Shown in pieces: positions 49,782 through 61,754 of a stretch of DNA of 64,000 bases. The first letter of the stretch is position 1, and the number at the start of each line of letters is the position of its first letter. The notes beneath the pieces were generated by a model. That model was given only the letters and a program-made list of their open reading frames with translations, was not told the DNA's origin and did no database searches. The translations under genes and the position numbers were made by a program. Source of the DNA: Bacteroidales bacterium UBA5833 (GTDB lineage: Bacteria; Bacteroidota; Bacteroidia; Bacteroidales; Lentimicrobiaceae); the NCBI GenBank assembly GCA_002433025.1, contig DJGZ01000068.1:1-64000 (forward strand). Reading direction: 5' to 3'.

Positions 49782-50405
49782 TTAATGTATCAGGTAGAAT
49801 AAGGGAAACAGGAAAATCCAGATCAGGTCAACGAGGTGCCAGTATAGGCCGCTGTTCTCGAGCAGGGCATATTTGCCGCTGTTGACCGCCCCTGTTTTTA
49901 CTTTATACAGGGTAATGCCCAGCAGCACCATTCCCACGATGATATGAACCCCATGCAAACCGGTCATGAAAAAGTACAGGCTGAAAAACAGCATATCCCC
50001 GTTGCTCAGGTTTTTCATCAGTTCTGAGCCAGGATACATCCCGTGCTCAAATTTTCCGCCCCATTCAAAGTATTTGTTAACCAGGAATGTGAGTGCAAGG
50101 AGCAGGGTGATGCCCAGCATCAGCATGGTCAGTTTGCGGTCATTTTTTTGCAGGGCCGAAATTGAAATGGCTACGGTGGCACTGCTGACCAGAAGAATGA
50201 TGGTATTGATAAATCCCATAGTGATGCTCAGTTCTTCATGAGCCAGGTGGAAAGCCACGGGATTCATGTGCCTGTAAACAGAGTAAACGATAAAAAGCCC
50301 TCCGAAAAGCAGGATTTCGGTGAATATAAACAGCCACATGCCAATCTTGGCCGCAGTGTCGTCGCGGTGTGCGTCAGCGTGATGTTGGTGGGTTATTGTT
50401 TCCAT
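49782..50405 (-). CDS. coxC: cytochrome c oxidase subunit III
   Basis: A 207-residue subunit with five or more helices of the heme-copper oxidase subunit III fold: IGMWLFIFTEILLFGGLFIVY, LLVSSATVAIS, FFMTGLHGVHIIVGM and YWHLVDLIWIFLFPLFYL (Glu and His residues of family). The N-terminus HQHHADAHRDD is His-rich and cytoplasmic. It begins 12 bases after coxA. The short length fits caa3/quinol-type members. Confidence 0.95.
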   Translation of the reverse strand: METITHQHHADAHRDDTAAKIGMWLFIFTEILLFGGLFIVYSVYRHMNPVAFHLAHEELSITMGFINTIILLVSSATVAISISALQKNDRKLTMLMLGITLLLALTFLVNKYFEWGGKFEHGMYPGSELMKNLSNGDMLFFSLYFFMTGLHGVHIIVGMVLLGITLYKVKTGAVNSGKYALLENSGLYWHLVDLIWIFLFPLFYLIH

Positions 50406-50417
50406 AGGTTCCGCGGA

Positions 50418-52025
50418 TTAGTATTCGTAAGGCCCATGTTTTACCTCAGGGATCTCTTCGAAATTTTCTACAATAGGAGGGGAAGGGATTGTCCATTCCA
50501 GCGTTTTGCCATCCCATGGATCATCTACTTCTTTGCCACTGCCTTTGCGGGCTCTGATAAGGTTGATGATGATGATCAGCAGCCCTGTCGCCATGATCCA
50601 TGAACCAACAGTCGAGAGAATGTTTGCCGAGTGGAACATGGGAAGGTAATCGTAGTAACGGCGGGGCATGCCGAGCAGTCCGAGGTAGAACATCGGGAAA
50701 TAGAGCATGTTGAAGCCGATAAAGAAGATGATCAACCCGGTATTTGCAACCTTAAAGTTATAGACCCTTGCAAACATTTTGGGAAACCAGTAATGCAGGG
50801 CGCCAAAGAAGGCGAATCCGGTACCGCCGAAAACAATATAGTGGAAATGAGCTACTACAAAAGCTGTATCGTGCACATGAATATCAGTTGCAAGAGATCC
50901 GAGCACCAGGCCGGAGAAGCCACCGATCATAAAGACAAATACAAAGGCAATGGCCCAGTAGAATGGGGTCTGAAGATTGATGGAACTTTTATAGAGTGTC
51001 GCAGTCCAGTTAAACACTTTGATCGCAGAAGGAATGGCAACAAGGAAAGTGAGCAGGGAGAAGACCCAGCGGGAGGTAGAACTCATTCCGGAGGTAAACA
51101 TATGGTGACCCCAGACAAAATATCCGACGAAAGCGATTGCCATACTAGAGATTACAATGGCGGTATAGCCGAAGATCGTTTTCCGGGCGAATGTCGGGAT
51201 GATTTCAGTGATGGCGCCCATGGCCGGAAGGATCATAATGTAAACAGCAGGATGGGAGTATATCCAGAACAGGTGCTGGTACAGGATGGGATCGCCGCCT
51301 ATGGCCGGATCAAAGAAACCGATACCCAGCAGGCGTTCGGCAATGACCATCAGGAAAGTGATGCCAACCACCGGAGTTGCAAGCAATTGGATCCAGCCGG
51401 TTCCGTAAAGTGCCCATCCGAAAAGCGGCATGCGCAGCCAGCCCATGCCGGGGGCGCGCAGTCGGTGCATGGTTACGATGAAATTCAGCCCTGTCAGGAT
51501 AGATGAAAATCCCAGGATAAAGGCACCCGTAACCGCTGCAACCACGTTGGTGTTGGTTTTAAGACTGTATGGCGCATAAAAGGTCCAGCCGGTATCGGGC
51601 GGGCCGTCGCCGATAAACTGCGAAATCAGTACAATGATGGCGCCTATGATGTAGAGGTACCAGCTCATCAGGTTCAGCCTGGGGAAGGATACATCTTTAG
51701 CCCCGATCAGGATGGGAAGGAAGAAGTTGCCGAATACAGCCGCCACACCGGGGATTACAAAAAGAAAAATCATGGTCAGCCCGTGCAAAGTGAACAGGCC
51801 GTTGTATGTCTGGGCGCCCATAATCTGTTCGCCCGGAGAGATCAGTTCATATTTCATCAGCAGCCCCATTACAACGCCGGCGAGGAAAAAGAACATCATT
51901 GAATAGAAATATAATAGACCAATCCGTTTGTGGTCGGTGGATGTGATCCATCCGAGTATGCCTTTGTATTTCCCCTTGTATTCCAGGAAATTGGGCTCTC
52001 TGTTTGTATGGTTAAAATCAGTCAT
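50418..52025 (-). CDS. coxA: cytochrome c oxidase subunit I, A2-type heme-copper oxygen reductase
   Basis: A 535-residue catalytic subunit with 12-13 helices holding heme a and the heme a3-CuB site. Conserved His ligands lie in LFTLHGLTMIFLF, the CuB motif WIYSHPAVYIMILPAMG, HHMFTSGM and HDTAFVVAHFHYIVFGG. In helix VI the YSHP sequence, rather than GHPEV, puts it in family A2, where Tyr and Ser replace the D-channel Glu. Length is normal. It is the first cox gene after sco (14-base gap). Confidence 0.97.
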   Translation of the reverse strand: MTDFNHTNREPNFLEYKGKYKGILGWITSTDHKRIGLLYFYSMMFFFLAGVVMGLLMKYELISPGEQIMGAQTYNGLFTLHGLTMIFLFVIPGVAAVFGNFFLPILIGAKDVSFPRLNLMSWYLYIIGAIIVLISQFIGDGPPDTGWTFYAPYSLKTNTNVVAAVTGAFILGFSSILTGLNFIVTMHRLRAPGMGWLRMPLFGWALYGTGWIQLLATPVVGITFLMVIAERLLGIGFFDPAIGGDPILYQHLFWIYSHPAVYIMILPAMGAITEIIPTFARKTIFGYTAIVISSMAIAFVGYFVWGHHMFTSGMSSTSRWVFSLLTFLVAIPSAIKVFNWTATLYKSSINLQTPFYWAIAFVFVFMIGGFSGLVLGSLATDIHVHDTAFVVAHFHYIVFGGTGFAFFGALHYWFPKMFARVYNFKVANTGLIIFFIGFNMLYFPMFYLGLLGMPRRYYDYLPMFHSANILSTVGSWIMATGLLIIIINLIRARKGSGKEVDDPWDGKTLEWTIPSPPIVENFEEIPEVKHGPYEY

Positions 52026-52039
52026 AGGTTGATTTCTCT

Positions 52040-52837
52040 TTAGTTTGAAGTAGTTTTCTTACGTGGTTTCAGCACCAGTATCAGAAAGACAATCAGTGCA
52101 ATGATCAAAATCACACTGCCTGCGACCTTGGTGACGTTAAGTACATATTGCTGTCCGGCAGGGTCGTAAGTATAGCAGAACTGAAGTATCTTGTAAATGG
52201 TGGGCCCGCTTTTTCCCTGCGCTGTTTCAATAAGGGCCATTTTAAATTCGAATGGAAGGAAGTAAGTCCCCTGAAGATAGCGGGTGATTTTTCCATCCTG
52301 ACTGATCATGATCAGGGTGGCCGAATGCATAAAATCATTTCCGGCCTTTTTGAACCTGAACCCTGTTGCTTCTGTTCCCCTGGCAATATTTGCACTGTCG
52401 GCGGTATAGAACATCCAGCCCGATTCATCAACTGGTTTGCCTACCAGTTTCAGATAATTTTGTCTTTTTCGGATCGCGAGGTCACTCCCTTCTCGCGGGT
52501 CAAAACTGATTGTTATTACCTGAAAATCTTTGCCCAGGATGAGGTCTGTTTTACCGATTACTTCTGCCACACTGGTCATCAGGGGGCTGCAGATTCCGGG
52601 ACAACGGTAATAGACCCACATAAGTACAGTGGGTTTGTTGATCAGCTGCTTCAGGCTAACCGCCTGCCCGGTTGTATCTATCACCATCAGGTCATCAGGA
52701 ATATATTCATCCAGATGCTCAACAATGCCAATTTCCAATTCAGGAGATTTGATGTCCTGGGTTGCTTTGATGGTTTGTCCCTGCATCATCAGCGGGACGA
52801 GGAACACGATCAGGCCAAAAAGAATTGATTTTTTCAT
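52040..52837 (-). CDS. SCO1/SenC-family copper-delivery protein
   Basis: A 265-residue periplasmic protein with a signal peptide (MKKSILFGLIVFLVPLMMQGQ) and a thioredoxin-like domain. The copper site CPGIC lies in YYRCPGICSPLMTSVAEV, and the third ligand His in NDFMHSATLIMIS. It differs from many homologs by a C-terminal membrane helix (VAGSVILIIALIVFLILVL). It should load CuA of subunit II. It is the first gene of the cox operon, after a 205-base gap from actF that holds a possible promoter. Confidence 0.94.
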   Translation of the reverse strand: MKKSILFGLIVFLVPLMMQGQTIKATQDIKSPELEIGIVEHLDEYIPDDLMVIDTTGQAVSLKQLINKPTVLMWVYYRCPGICSPLMTSVAEVIGKTDLILGKDFQVITISFDPREGSDLAIRKRQNYLKLVGKPVDESGWMFYTADSANIARGTEATGFRFKKAGNDFMHSATLIMISQDGKITRYLQGTYFLPFEFKMALIETAQGKSGPTIYKILQFCYTYDPAGQQYVLNVTKVAGSVILIIALIVFLILVLKPRKKTTSN

Positions 52838-53021
52838 ACAGGTTCTTTTTTAATTCAGCGTTTTATTACCATGGCGTTCAGCCTTGAAAGGGTTCAGAAT
52901 CCGGCGGTTTGAAAACTTATTCTGTCAAGCGTTATATTTTGTGTTCGTCGCCCGGTTGTTCAACGGTGCACCCGGTACAAGTTGTGTGAGAGATGAACAG
53001 GAGTTCAGAAATCATGATTAT

Positions 53022-53029
53022 CAAAGTTA
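53022..53029 (-). promoter_or_regulatory. possible -7 element between actF and sco
   Basis: The minus strand reads TAACTTTG, a match to TAnnTTTG, just after the actF stop. It would leave a long leader (~185 bases) before sco. It may let the cox genes be read apart from the ACIII genes. Confidence 0.4.
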
Positions 53030-53042
53030 ACAAAAACAGGCA

Positions 53043-54206
53043 CTAATGCACATGGTGCTGCAGACTCTCTTCGAGGTAAGGGTGGTTGCGCGGGATCAGC
53101 GGGGCTGATGCCAGGGCTTTTGCGGTAATAAACATGAAAAGACCGGCAAAGCCGATGAAAAAGCCGATCTCCGTAATGCCGAATACAGGGTGGTGCAGCA
53201 CTGCGGGAAAAATCTGCTCATAGAGATCAAGGTACTGGCCTGCAATCAACAGGATGGCAATTGTTTTCACAACCCTGATGTTTTTGTTGAGCACCTGGGG
53301 TAGCAGGAAAACAAATGGCAGGAACCAGTTAATGAAGAAATTGACATAAAAAATCACTTTGAATCCGCTGTGCCAGCGGTGCGCAAAGTATTCGGTTTCT
53401 TCAGGGATATTTCCGTACCAGATCAGCATGAATTGAGAGAAAGCAAAATACCCCCACACAATGCAAAGCATGAAAATATACCTGGAGAAATCGAGCATGT
53501 GACTCTTGTTGAGCGCTTTAAAATGACCTTTTTCATGGAGAAGGATCACCACCAGAACCACTGTTGCCGAGCCATGGAAAAATGCGGCGACAAAATTCTT
53601 AAGCGAGAAGATGGTACTGAACCAATGAACATCCAGCGACATGATCCAGTCGAAGGAAGCGAATGAAAAGGTTACGGCCAGCAGGAAAATATGGATTTTG
53701 GAGTAAATTTCACTTTTTTCAAACCACAGCATACCTCCCTGGGCATCCTCAGCCAGCGAGGCGTTTCTGATCAGGCGGGTCATCACCATCCAGGCGATGA
53801 AAAAGAGCACCATCCTGATAAAGAAAAACGGGATGTTGAGATAGGGGGACTTGTGCTGAATCAGCGTGTCGCCGGCAAGCGCTTCTTCGTGTGTCCAGTG
53901 GTAAACCGAATGCATGCCGAAATACAAAAGAAGCATGATGATGCCGGCATAAGGGATGTAGGCCATCATGGCTTCAGGAACCCTTTTGAACATGGATGAC
54001 CAGCCTGACTGTGAAATATGCTGGATGGCGATGAAAAAACTGGCACCAATAGCAAGTGAGAGGAACATGTAATTGTTGAGCAACAAATTGGCCCAGGCCC
54101 TGGCAGGTTCAGCAATGAAACTGTAAATGATCACAGCCGCTCCGGCGGTGATCATGGCAATGGCTGTATATTGAAAGCCCTTTGACAGCGTGATTTTTGT
54201 ATCCAT
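53043..54206 (-). CDS. actF: alternative complex III subunit F, membrane quinol:cytochrome c oxidoreductase subunit
   Basis: A 387-residue polytopic protein with about ten helices. It is related in layout to ActC/NrfD-like integral subunits. Segments such as MFKRVPEAMMAYIPYAGIIMLL, FAFASFDWIMSLDVHWFSTIFS and HRWHSGFKVIFYVNFFINWFLPF match ActF of ACIII. It is the last act gene, separated by ten bases from actE. In ACIII this subunit lacks hemes but contributes to the membrane arm and interfaces with the oxidase. Confidence 0.93.
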   Translation of the reverse strand: MDTKITLSKGFQYTAIAMITAGAAVIIYSFIAEPARAWANLLLNNYMFLSLAIGASFFIAIQHISQSGWSSMFKRVPEAMMAYIPYAGIIMLLLYFGMHSVYHWTHEEALAGDTLIQHKSPYLNIPFFFIRMVLFFIAWMVMTRLIRNASLAEDAQGGMLWFEKSEIYSKIHIFLLAVTFSFASFDWIMSLDVHWFSTIFSLKNFVAAFFHGSATVVLVVILLHEKGHFKALNKSHMLDFSRYIFMLCIVWGYFAFSQFMLIWYGNIPEETEYFAHRWHSGFKVIFYVNFFINWFLPFVFLLPQVLNKNIRVVKTIAILLIAGQYLDLYEQIFPAVLHHPVFGITEIGFFIGFAGLFMFITAKALASAPLIPRNHPYLEESLQHHVH

Positions 54207-54216
54207 CTCAGTTCCT

Positions 54217-54795
54217 TTATTTTACAGTGTTGGCTTGCAATTCGTTTTTCACAAACATGGCAATTTTCCAGCGGTCTTCAGGCCTGATCATCTGCCCGTG
54301 CGCGCCCATCACCTGATAACCTGCGGTGATTACATGGAAAATATCCGATTCAGGTGCTGCCAGCATCTTTTCCGAAAGCAGTGAAGCCGGTTTGATGGCA
54401 TATCTGCCGCTGGTGTGCAGGTAGCCGTTGCCGTCGCCAAGTGCACCATGGCAATTCCGGCAGAATATGGCATATTTTTCTTTTCCTGCCTTCAGATGGT
54501 CTTCGGTCAACTCCAGCGGGTTGGAAAGTTCAACGGCAGCCAATGCCCTGCCTTCAGGGGTGTTGGGATATGGATAAGGCATAATTTCACGCGAAATGGT
54601 ATTTTCGGCCGGCAATCGCATGGTCATACTGTCACCGAAGTTGGGATTCGGAGCATAGGTTTCGTAGGCCAGCGAATGTGCCATGTCGGGGAAATACTCG
54701 TAACCCTTGTCGTTTCGCGAACGGTCGCATGAAACAGCTGTTATCAGGATACACAGGGCGGCAATGGAAGCCCGGTTGATTCGATTTATTGTCAT
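54217..54795 (-). CDS. actE: alternative complex III subunit E, lipoprotein cytochrome c
   Basis: A 192-residue lipoprotein (Cys at ITAVSC, ~24) with a single heme c site CRNCH in AIFCRNCHGALGDGNGYL. The motif RLPAENTISREIMPYPYPNTPEGRALAAVEL is typical of ActE, whose lipid anchors it to the periplasmic face. It passes electrons from ActA to the next cytochrome or to caa3 oxidase. It starts five bases after actD. Confidence 0.94.
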   Translation of the reverse strand: MTINRINRASIAALCILITAVSCDRSRNDKGYEYFPDMAHSLAYETYAPNPNFGDSMTMRLPAENTISREIMPYPYPNTPEGRALAAVELSNPLELTEDHLKAGKEKYAIFCRNCHGALGDGNGYLHTSGRYAIKPASLLSEKMLAAPESDIFHVITAGYQVMGAHGQMIRPEDRWKIAMFVKNELQANTVK

Positions 54796-54800
54796 GCCGC

Positions 54801-55328
54801 TTATTTTTGTGGTTTTAACTCTTTTTCGTACACTTCAACTGCACCCTTCTCTTTCAGTATCCCTTCAAGTTCACCGGTTTTATTGCCGCTCAGGGCTTTG
54901 TCGAAAATCATCACAAACTTGTCGTCGGTCGATCTTGCATCGGGCAGGATATATGCCTTGCCCGGGTATATCTGCGCCCTGACGGAGAAGGTGAAAAGGC
55001 TGGCAAGGGTAACGGTGAGGATAGTGATCACGATGGTGACAACGATAAATGAAGGGAAGGCGTTGGTGGGCTTGCCGCCGTAGTTTACCGGCCAGTCGAT
55101 CACCGCTGTGTAATACATAAACGCGAGTACGCCCGCCGCGCCAAGAAACCCGTAAATAAAGGCTGCCAGTGTGAACCTTGATTTCTTGCCCATGGCTTCA
55201 ATGACCTCATGAACAGGGTAGGGGGTGTATATCTCGCCGATCTCGAAGCCGTTTTTTTTCACTTCGTGTACAGCCTCCATCAGGGTGTCTTCATCGTCGA
55301 ATACGCCGATGATATGGTTGTTATTCAT
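54801..55328 (-). CDS. actD: alternative complex III subunit D (DUF3341)
   Basis: A 175-residue membrane protein with an N-terminal soluble part (IIGVFDDEDTLMEAVHEVKKNGF) and two helices (AAFIYGFLGAAGVLAFMYY and FPSFIVVTIVITILTVTLASLFTF). The DUF3341 family and the TPYPVHEVIEAMG motif fix it as ActD. It overlaps actC by eight bases. No cofactors. Confidence 0.94.
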   Translation of the reverse strand: MNNNHIIGVFDDEDTLMEAVHEVKKNGFEIGEIYTPYPVHEVIEAMGKKSRFTLAAFIYGFLGAAGVLAFMYYTAVIDWPVNYGGKPTNAFPSFIVVTIVITILTVTLASLFTFSVRAQIYPGKAYILPDARSTDDKFVMIFDKALSGNKTGELEGILKEKGAVEVYEKELKPQK

Positions 55329-56706
55329 GGCTGATGTGTTTTGTGTCGTTCTTGTTAATGCTGGTGCCCTTTAAGATACTTTTCACTTCGCTTATGGCAA
55401 TCATCGGGATGTACTTGAAGAACAGCAATACGCCGGATACAAATATTCCCAGTGTGCCGATGTAAACCCCGACTTCCACCCAGGTGGGGCTGTAGGTTGT
55501 CCAGCTCGAAGGCAGGTAATCTTTCGACAGGGAAGTGATCAGGATATTAAACCTTTCATACCACATGCCAAGGTTGATGAACAGCGAAATGATAAATGCC
55601 AGGGTCAGGTTCTGCCTTACCTTTTTAAACCAGAACAGTTGAGGGATAAAGGCATTACATACCACCATAGCCCAGAACTGGAATGTGTAATCGCCGGTGA
55701 TGCGGTTTTTGAAGAAGGTAAACATCTCATACTGGCTGCCCGAATACCATGCAATGAAAATTTCCGTGGCATAGGCTGTTCCCATGATCAATGAAATGAA
55801 AATCAGGATCTTGGCAATTGCATTCAGGTGAGAATCAGTCACATAATCCTGAAATTTGTATATTTTGCGGATAATGATCATCAGGGTCATTACCATGGCG
55901 AAGCCTGAGAAAATTGCACCTACCACAAAGTAAGGCGGGAACACGGTGGTGTGCCATCCCGGAATTACCGAAACCGCGAAGTCGGTGGATACAATGGAGT
56001 GTACCGAAACCACCAGCACCGCAGCAATGCCGCCGAGCACATAGCTGAGGGCTTCATAGCGCAGCCATTCCCTGGATGATCCGGTCCATCCGAAAGCGAA
56101 GAAACCGTAAACAGCTTTCTTGATTTTTGAAGTGGTTTTGTCCCTGATGGTTGCAAAATCAGGAACCATTCCATAATACCAGAATGAAGCTGAAATAAGC
56201 AGGTAAGCTGATATGGCGATGAAATCCCAGAACAACGGGGAATTAAAGTTGACCCAGAGCGGTCCGCGGGTATTCGGGTAAGGGAAAATGAAGAATGCCA
56301 GCCATACGCGTCCCATGTGCAGCGCGGGGAAAATTGCCGCTGCGCCAACGGCAACAACGGTCATCGCCTCCGCAGCGCGATTGATGGATGTTCTCCATTT
56401 CTGGCGCAGGATCAGCAGGAAGATGGAAAAGGCGGTACCGGCGTGCCCGATACCGATCCACCAGACAAAGTTGATGATTTCCCATCCCCATCCGACGGAG
56501 TTGTTTACCCCCCAGGTTCCTATCCCTTCCGACACTGTTTTATACATGGCGTATAAGCCAAACAGGGTCGCCAGCATGCTGATTCCGAATACCGCTTTCC
56601 ACCAGGCAGGGATCGGCTGATCGATCGGGGCAATGATGTCGCTGCTGATCTGGCGATAGTTCTTATCTCCGAGAATCAGCGGTCCTCTCACTTCAGTTTT
56701 ATACAT
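55321..56706 (-). CDS. actC: alternative complex III subunit C (NrfD-like quinol-binding)
   Basis: A 461-residue polytopic NrfD/PsrC-family protein with ten helices. It contains the quinol-site region, with WWIGIGHAGTAFSIFLLILRQKWR (a conserved His near the quinone) and FPYPNTRGPLWVNFNSPLFWDF. SVHSIVSTDFAVSVIPGWHTTVFPPYFV matches other ActC. It is expected to take electrons from menaquinol and pass them to the FeS clusters of ActB. A 40-base gap separates it from actB. Confidence 0.95.
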   Translation of the reverse strand: MYKTEVRGPLILGDKNYRQISSDIIAPIDQPIPAWWKAVFGISMLATLFGLYAMYKTVSEGIGTWGVNNSVGWGWEIINFVWWIGIGHAGTAFSIFLLILRQKWRTSINRAAEAMTVVAVGAAAIFPALHMGRVWLAFFIFPYPNTRGPLWVNFNSPLFWDFIAISAYLLISASFWYYGMVPDFATIRDKTTSKIKKAVYGFFAFGWTGSSREWLRYEALSYVLGGIAAVLVVSVHSIVSTDFAVSVIPGWHTTVFPPYFVVGAIFSGFAMVMTLMIIIRKIYKFQDYVTDSHLNAIAKILIFISLIMGTAYATEIFIAWYSGSQYEMFTFFKNRITGDYTFQFWAMVVCNAFIPQLFWFKKVRQNLTLAFIISLFINLGMWYERFNILITSLSKDYLPSSWTTYSPTWVEVGVYIGTLGIFVSGVLLFFKYIPMIAISEVKSILKGTSINKNDTKHISHE

Positions 56707-56746
56707 AGACCAGGATGTTATACATTAACTTCAGTTTTCTTCATTA

Positions 56747-59698
<2,952 letters not shown>

Positions 59699-59748
59699 TT
59701 AAATCCTTTTAATTAAATGCCTGATATTGCAGGTTTCAGAAAATGCTT

Positions 59749-61200
59749 CTAATAGTGGCACTTCATGCAATCAAGTCCGCCGATTTGCTCAACTGTTACC
59801 TTGTCGATTTTGCCTGATTTCAGTTCATCATGCAACTTCATGTAGGTCGAGTAATATTCATTGTCTTTGAAATTCACTTTCGTGTCGCGGTGGCAATCGA
59901 TACACCAGCCCATCGACAGGTCGGAGAACTGCCGCATGATATCCATTTCAGCCACCGGGCCATGACAGGTTTCACAGGCAATTTTACCGGCATTCACATG
60001 CTGGGCATGGCTGAAGAAGACATGTTCCTGCATATTGTGAATCCTGATCCATTCAATGGGTTTCCCTGTTTTCTGTGCACGAAGGATTTTGTTGATTTCA
60101 AATTTGCCTGAATTCCGTCCTTCCTGCACCACATTGTGACAGTTCATGCAGACATCGTTTGAAGGGAATCCGGCCGATTTGCTGTGGTCGGCAATATGGT
60201 GGCAGTATTGACAATCGGTCTGGTTGTCGCCGGCATGGATCTTATGTGAAAATTTGATGGGCTGATCCGGCGCGTAATCCTTTGTGCGGCTCAGGTTCTG
60301 AGCTTCAACCATGGCAATGTTGAAATGAACGGCAATGCCGACCATCAGAATGATGACATGAATAAAGCGGTAACGCACCTTTCGTGTGAAAATCAGGTCG
60401 ATCAGGGCCAGTGTCATCAATACCGCAAACAAAATAAAGATCAGCAGGCGGGTCGGGAAAATTTTGAATGGCTTGATTTCCTTGTGCACAAAGTGGGAAA
60501 GGTAGGCAGAAATGAAGTAGATCTCCTGTTCATTCAGTTTATACTCAGCGTGGGCTTTTTCCATCACCGCTGAAGCAGGCTCGCTCATAGAGGCATAGAT
60601 ATTCATTCCATCCTTTTCCATAAAAGCGTGAGCCAGATCCATAGCTGAAGGATTCCAGTTGAGGCTGTCGCTGTTTTTGGTGTAATGGCATGAATTACAG
60701 GCAGTGGTTCCTCCGTTTTCAAAAGGGATCAGGCCATAAAACATTCTTTCGCCCCGCAGAATTTCAGTTTCAGTAAAACCGTCCTTTTTATTGACATCAG
60801 CAGTAAACTCCTGAGCTTTCGGGGGCTCCCAGTTTTCTATGTAATCGATGATGCTGTTGATCTCGGTATCCGACAGGTTTGTAAAGGCCTGCATGGGGAT
60901 TTTGTTGTTTTCCTCAAATACCTTTACGGCAATGGGATCTCCCGCATCAATCAGTTCTTTGGAATTTCTGATAAATTTAACCAACCAGGCCCTTTCACGG
61001 GTTTGGGTTATGCCCAGCAGTTCGGGTCCTACAAGTTTGCCCTCGCCCAGTTTGTGACAAACCGTGCAATGCTTTTCAAACAACTTTTTACCCTCGTTCT
61101 GGGCCAATGCCCCGGTTGGCAGAAATATCGACAGAAAAAAGATCGGGAGAAGCCCGGCGATTGCCTTACTGAAGATGGATGTCGCGATAAAGTGCCTCAT
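59749..61200 (-). CDS. actA: alternative complex III subunit A, multiheme cytochrome c with N-terminal cytochrome domains
   Basis: A 483-residue periplasmic, membrane-anchored cytochrome with seven heme-binding sites visible: CTVCH (45-49), CNSCH (~170), CQYCH, CMNCH, CETCH, CIDCH and CMKCH. The C-terminal five, after a membrane helix (LIFILFAVLMTLALIDLIF), correspond to the classic pentaheme ActA. The first is a class I cytochrome domain, LFEKHCTVCHKLGEGKLVGPELLG; the second lies in a half-sized domain FENGGTTACNSCHYT. A cytochrome domain ahead of the pentaheme unit also occurs in other Bacteroidetes. The start at 61200 (MRHFIATSIFSK) gives a good signal peptide. First gene of the act operon. 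Confidence 0.93.
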   Translation of the reverse strand: MRHFIATSIFSKAIAGLLPIFFLSIFLPTGALAQNEGKKLFEKHCTVCHKLGEGKLVGPELLGITQTRERAWLVKFIRNSKELIDAGDPIAVKVFEENNKIPMQAFTNLSDTEINSIIDYIENWEPPKAQEFTADVNKKDGFTETEILRGERMFYGLIPFENGGTTACNSCHYTKNSDSLNWNPSAMDLAHAFMEKDGMNIYASMSEPASAVMEKAHAEYKLNEQEIYFISAYLSHFVHKEIKPFKIFPTRLLIFILFAVLMTLALIDLIFTRKVRYRFIHVIILMVGIAVHFNIAMVEAQNLSRTKDYAPDQPIKFSHKIHAGDNQTDCQYCHHIADHSKSAGFPSNDVCMNCHNVVQEGRNSGKFEINKILRAQKTGKPIEWIRIHNMQEHVFFSHAQHVNAGKIACETCHGPVAEMDIMRQFSDLSMGWCIDCHRDTKVNFKDNEYYSTYMKLHDELKSGKIDKVTVEQIGGLDCMKCHY

Positions 61201-61248
61201 AGCTGTATGCGGTGTGTTATGGTTCAATTGTAAATATCTGTTAAAAAC

Positions 61249-61280
61249 GTATGGTTTGATCTTTACAGACCAAACCATAC
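61249..61280 (-). promoter_or_regulatory. perfect 10-bp inverted repeat before the ACIII operon
   Basis: GTATGGTTTG at 61249-61258 and CAAACCATAC at 61271-61280 are perfect inverted repeats with a 12-base spacer, 49 to 80 bases upstream of the actA start. There is no T tract on the operon strand right after it. It may be an operator for a dimeric regulator or an RNA hairpin in the leader. Confidence 0.55.
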
Positions 61281-61754
61281 TATAAATCTTTTGCCGTAAG
61301 ATGCAAAGCTCCGGCATTGTATTCCACAAAAAAATGCAGTCCCAGTGTGTAGTCAGGCGTCATGTAAAAATTCGGATTCCCGGATTGTGTGTGTCAGATT
61401 CCGGCAGTTCTTATAATGCGAATTTAGTGCACATAACATAATCTTTCAAAAAAAGTTTTCAATAATGCTATGATAATCTATTAATTATACACAGTCTAAT
61501 TAAGTAGTAAGCTATTTATATATATGTAACTTATTGGTTGTCAAGAATTCCGAATATGTGGTGCTGCAAACGATTGCGTTGATAAAAATATTCAGTTTAT
61601 TCCTTAGTTCAGGAATTAAATGTAAAAGGGCCGAATGTGCTGAATCATTGCGGGAATGATGATATTCCTGAATTTCGAAGTCCGGTCCGCAAGCAGAAAG
61701 CTTGTATCGCCGGGTCCTCTGCCGGAGCGCTGAACCTGAAGTTGTGTTGGGCTG
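61281..61754. other. AT-rich intergenic region upstream of the ACIII operon
   Basis: About 470 bases without credible coding frames. A very AT-rich centre (61430-61540) may contain the act promoter, but no exact TAnnTTTG on the minus strand was found. No RNA gene or terminator is clear. Confidence 0.5.

Noticed and set aside
50631..51506. 291-residue plus-strand frame opposite coxA
   Set aside because: It is a highly charged antisense shadow of the coxA helices, without any domain pattern.
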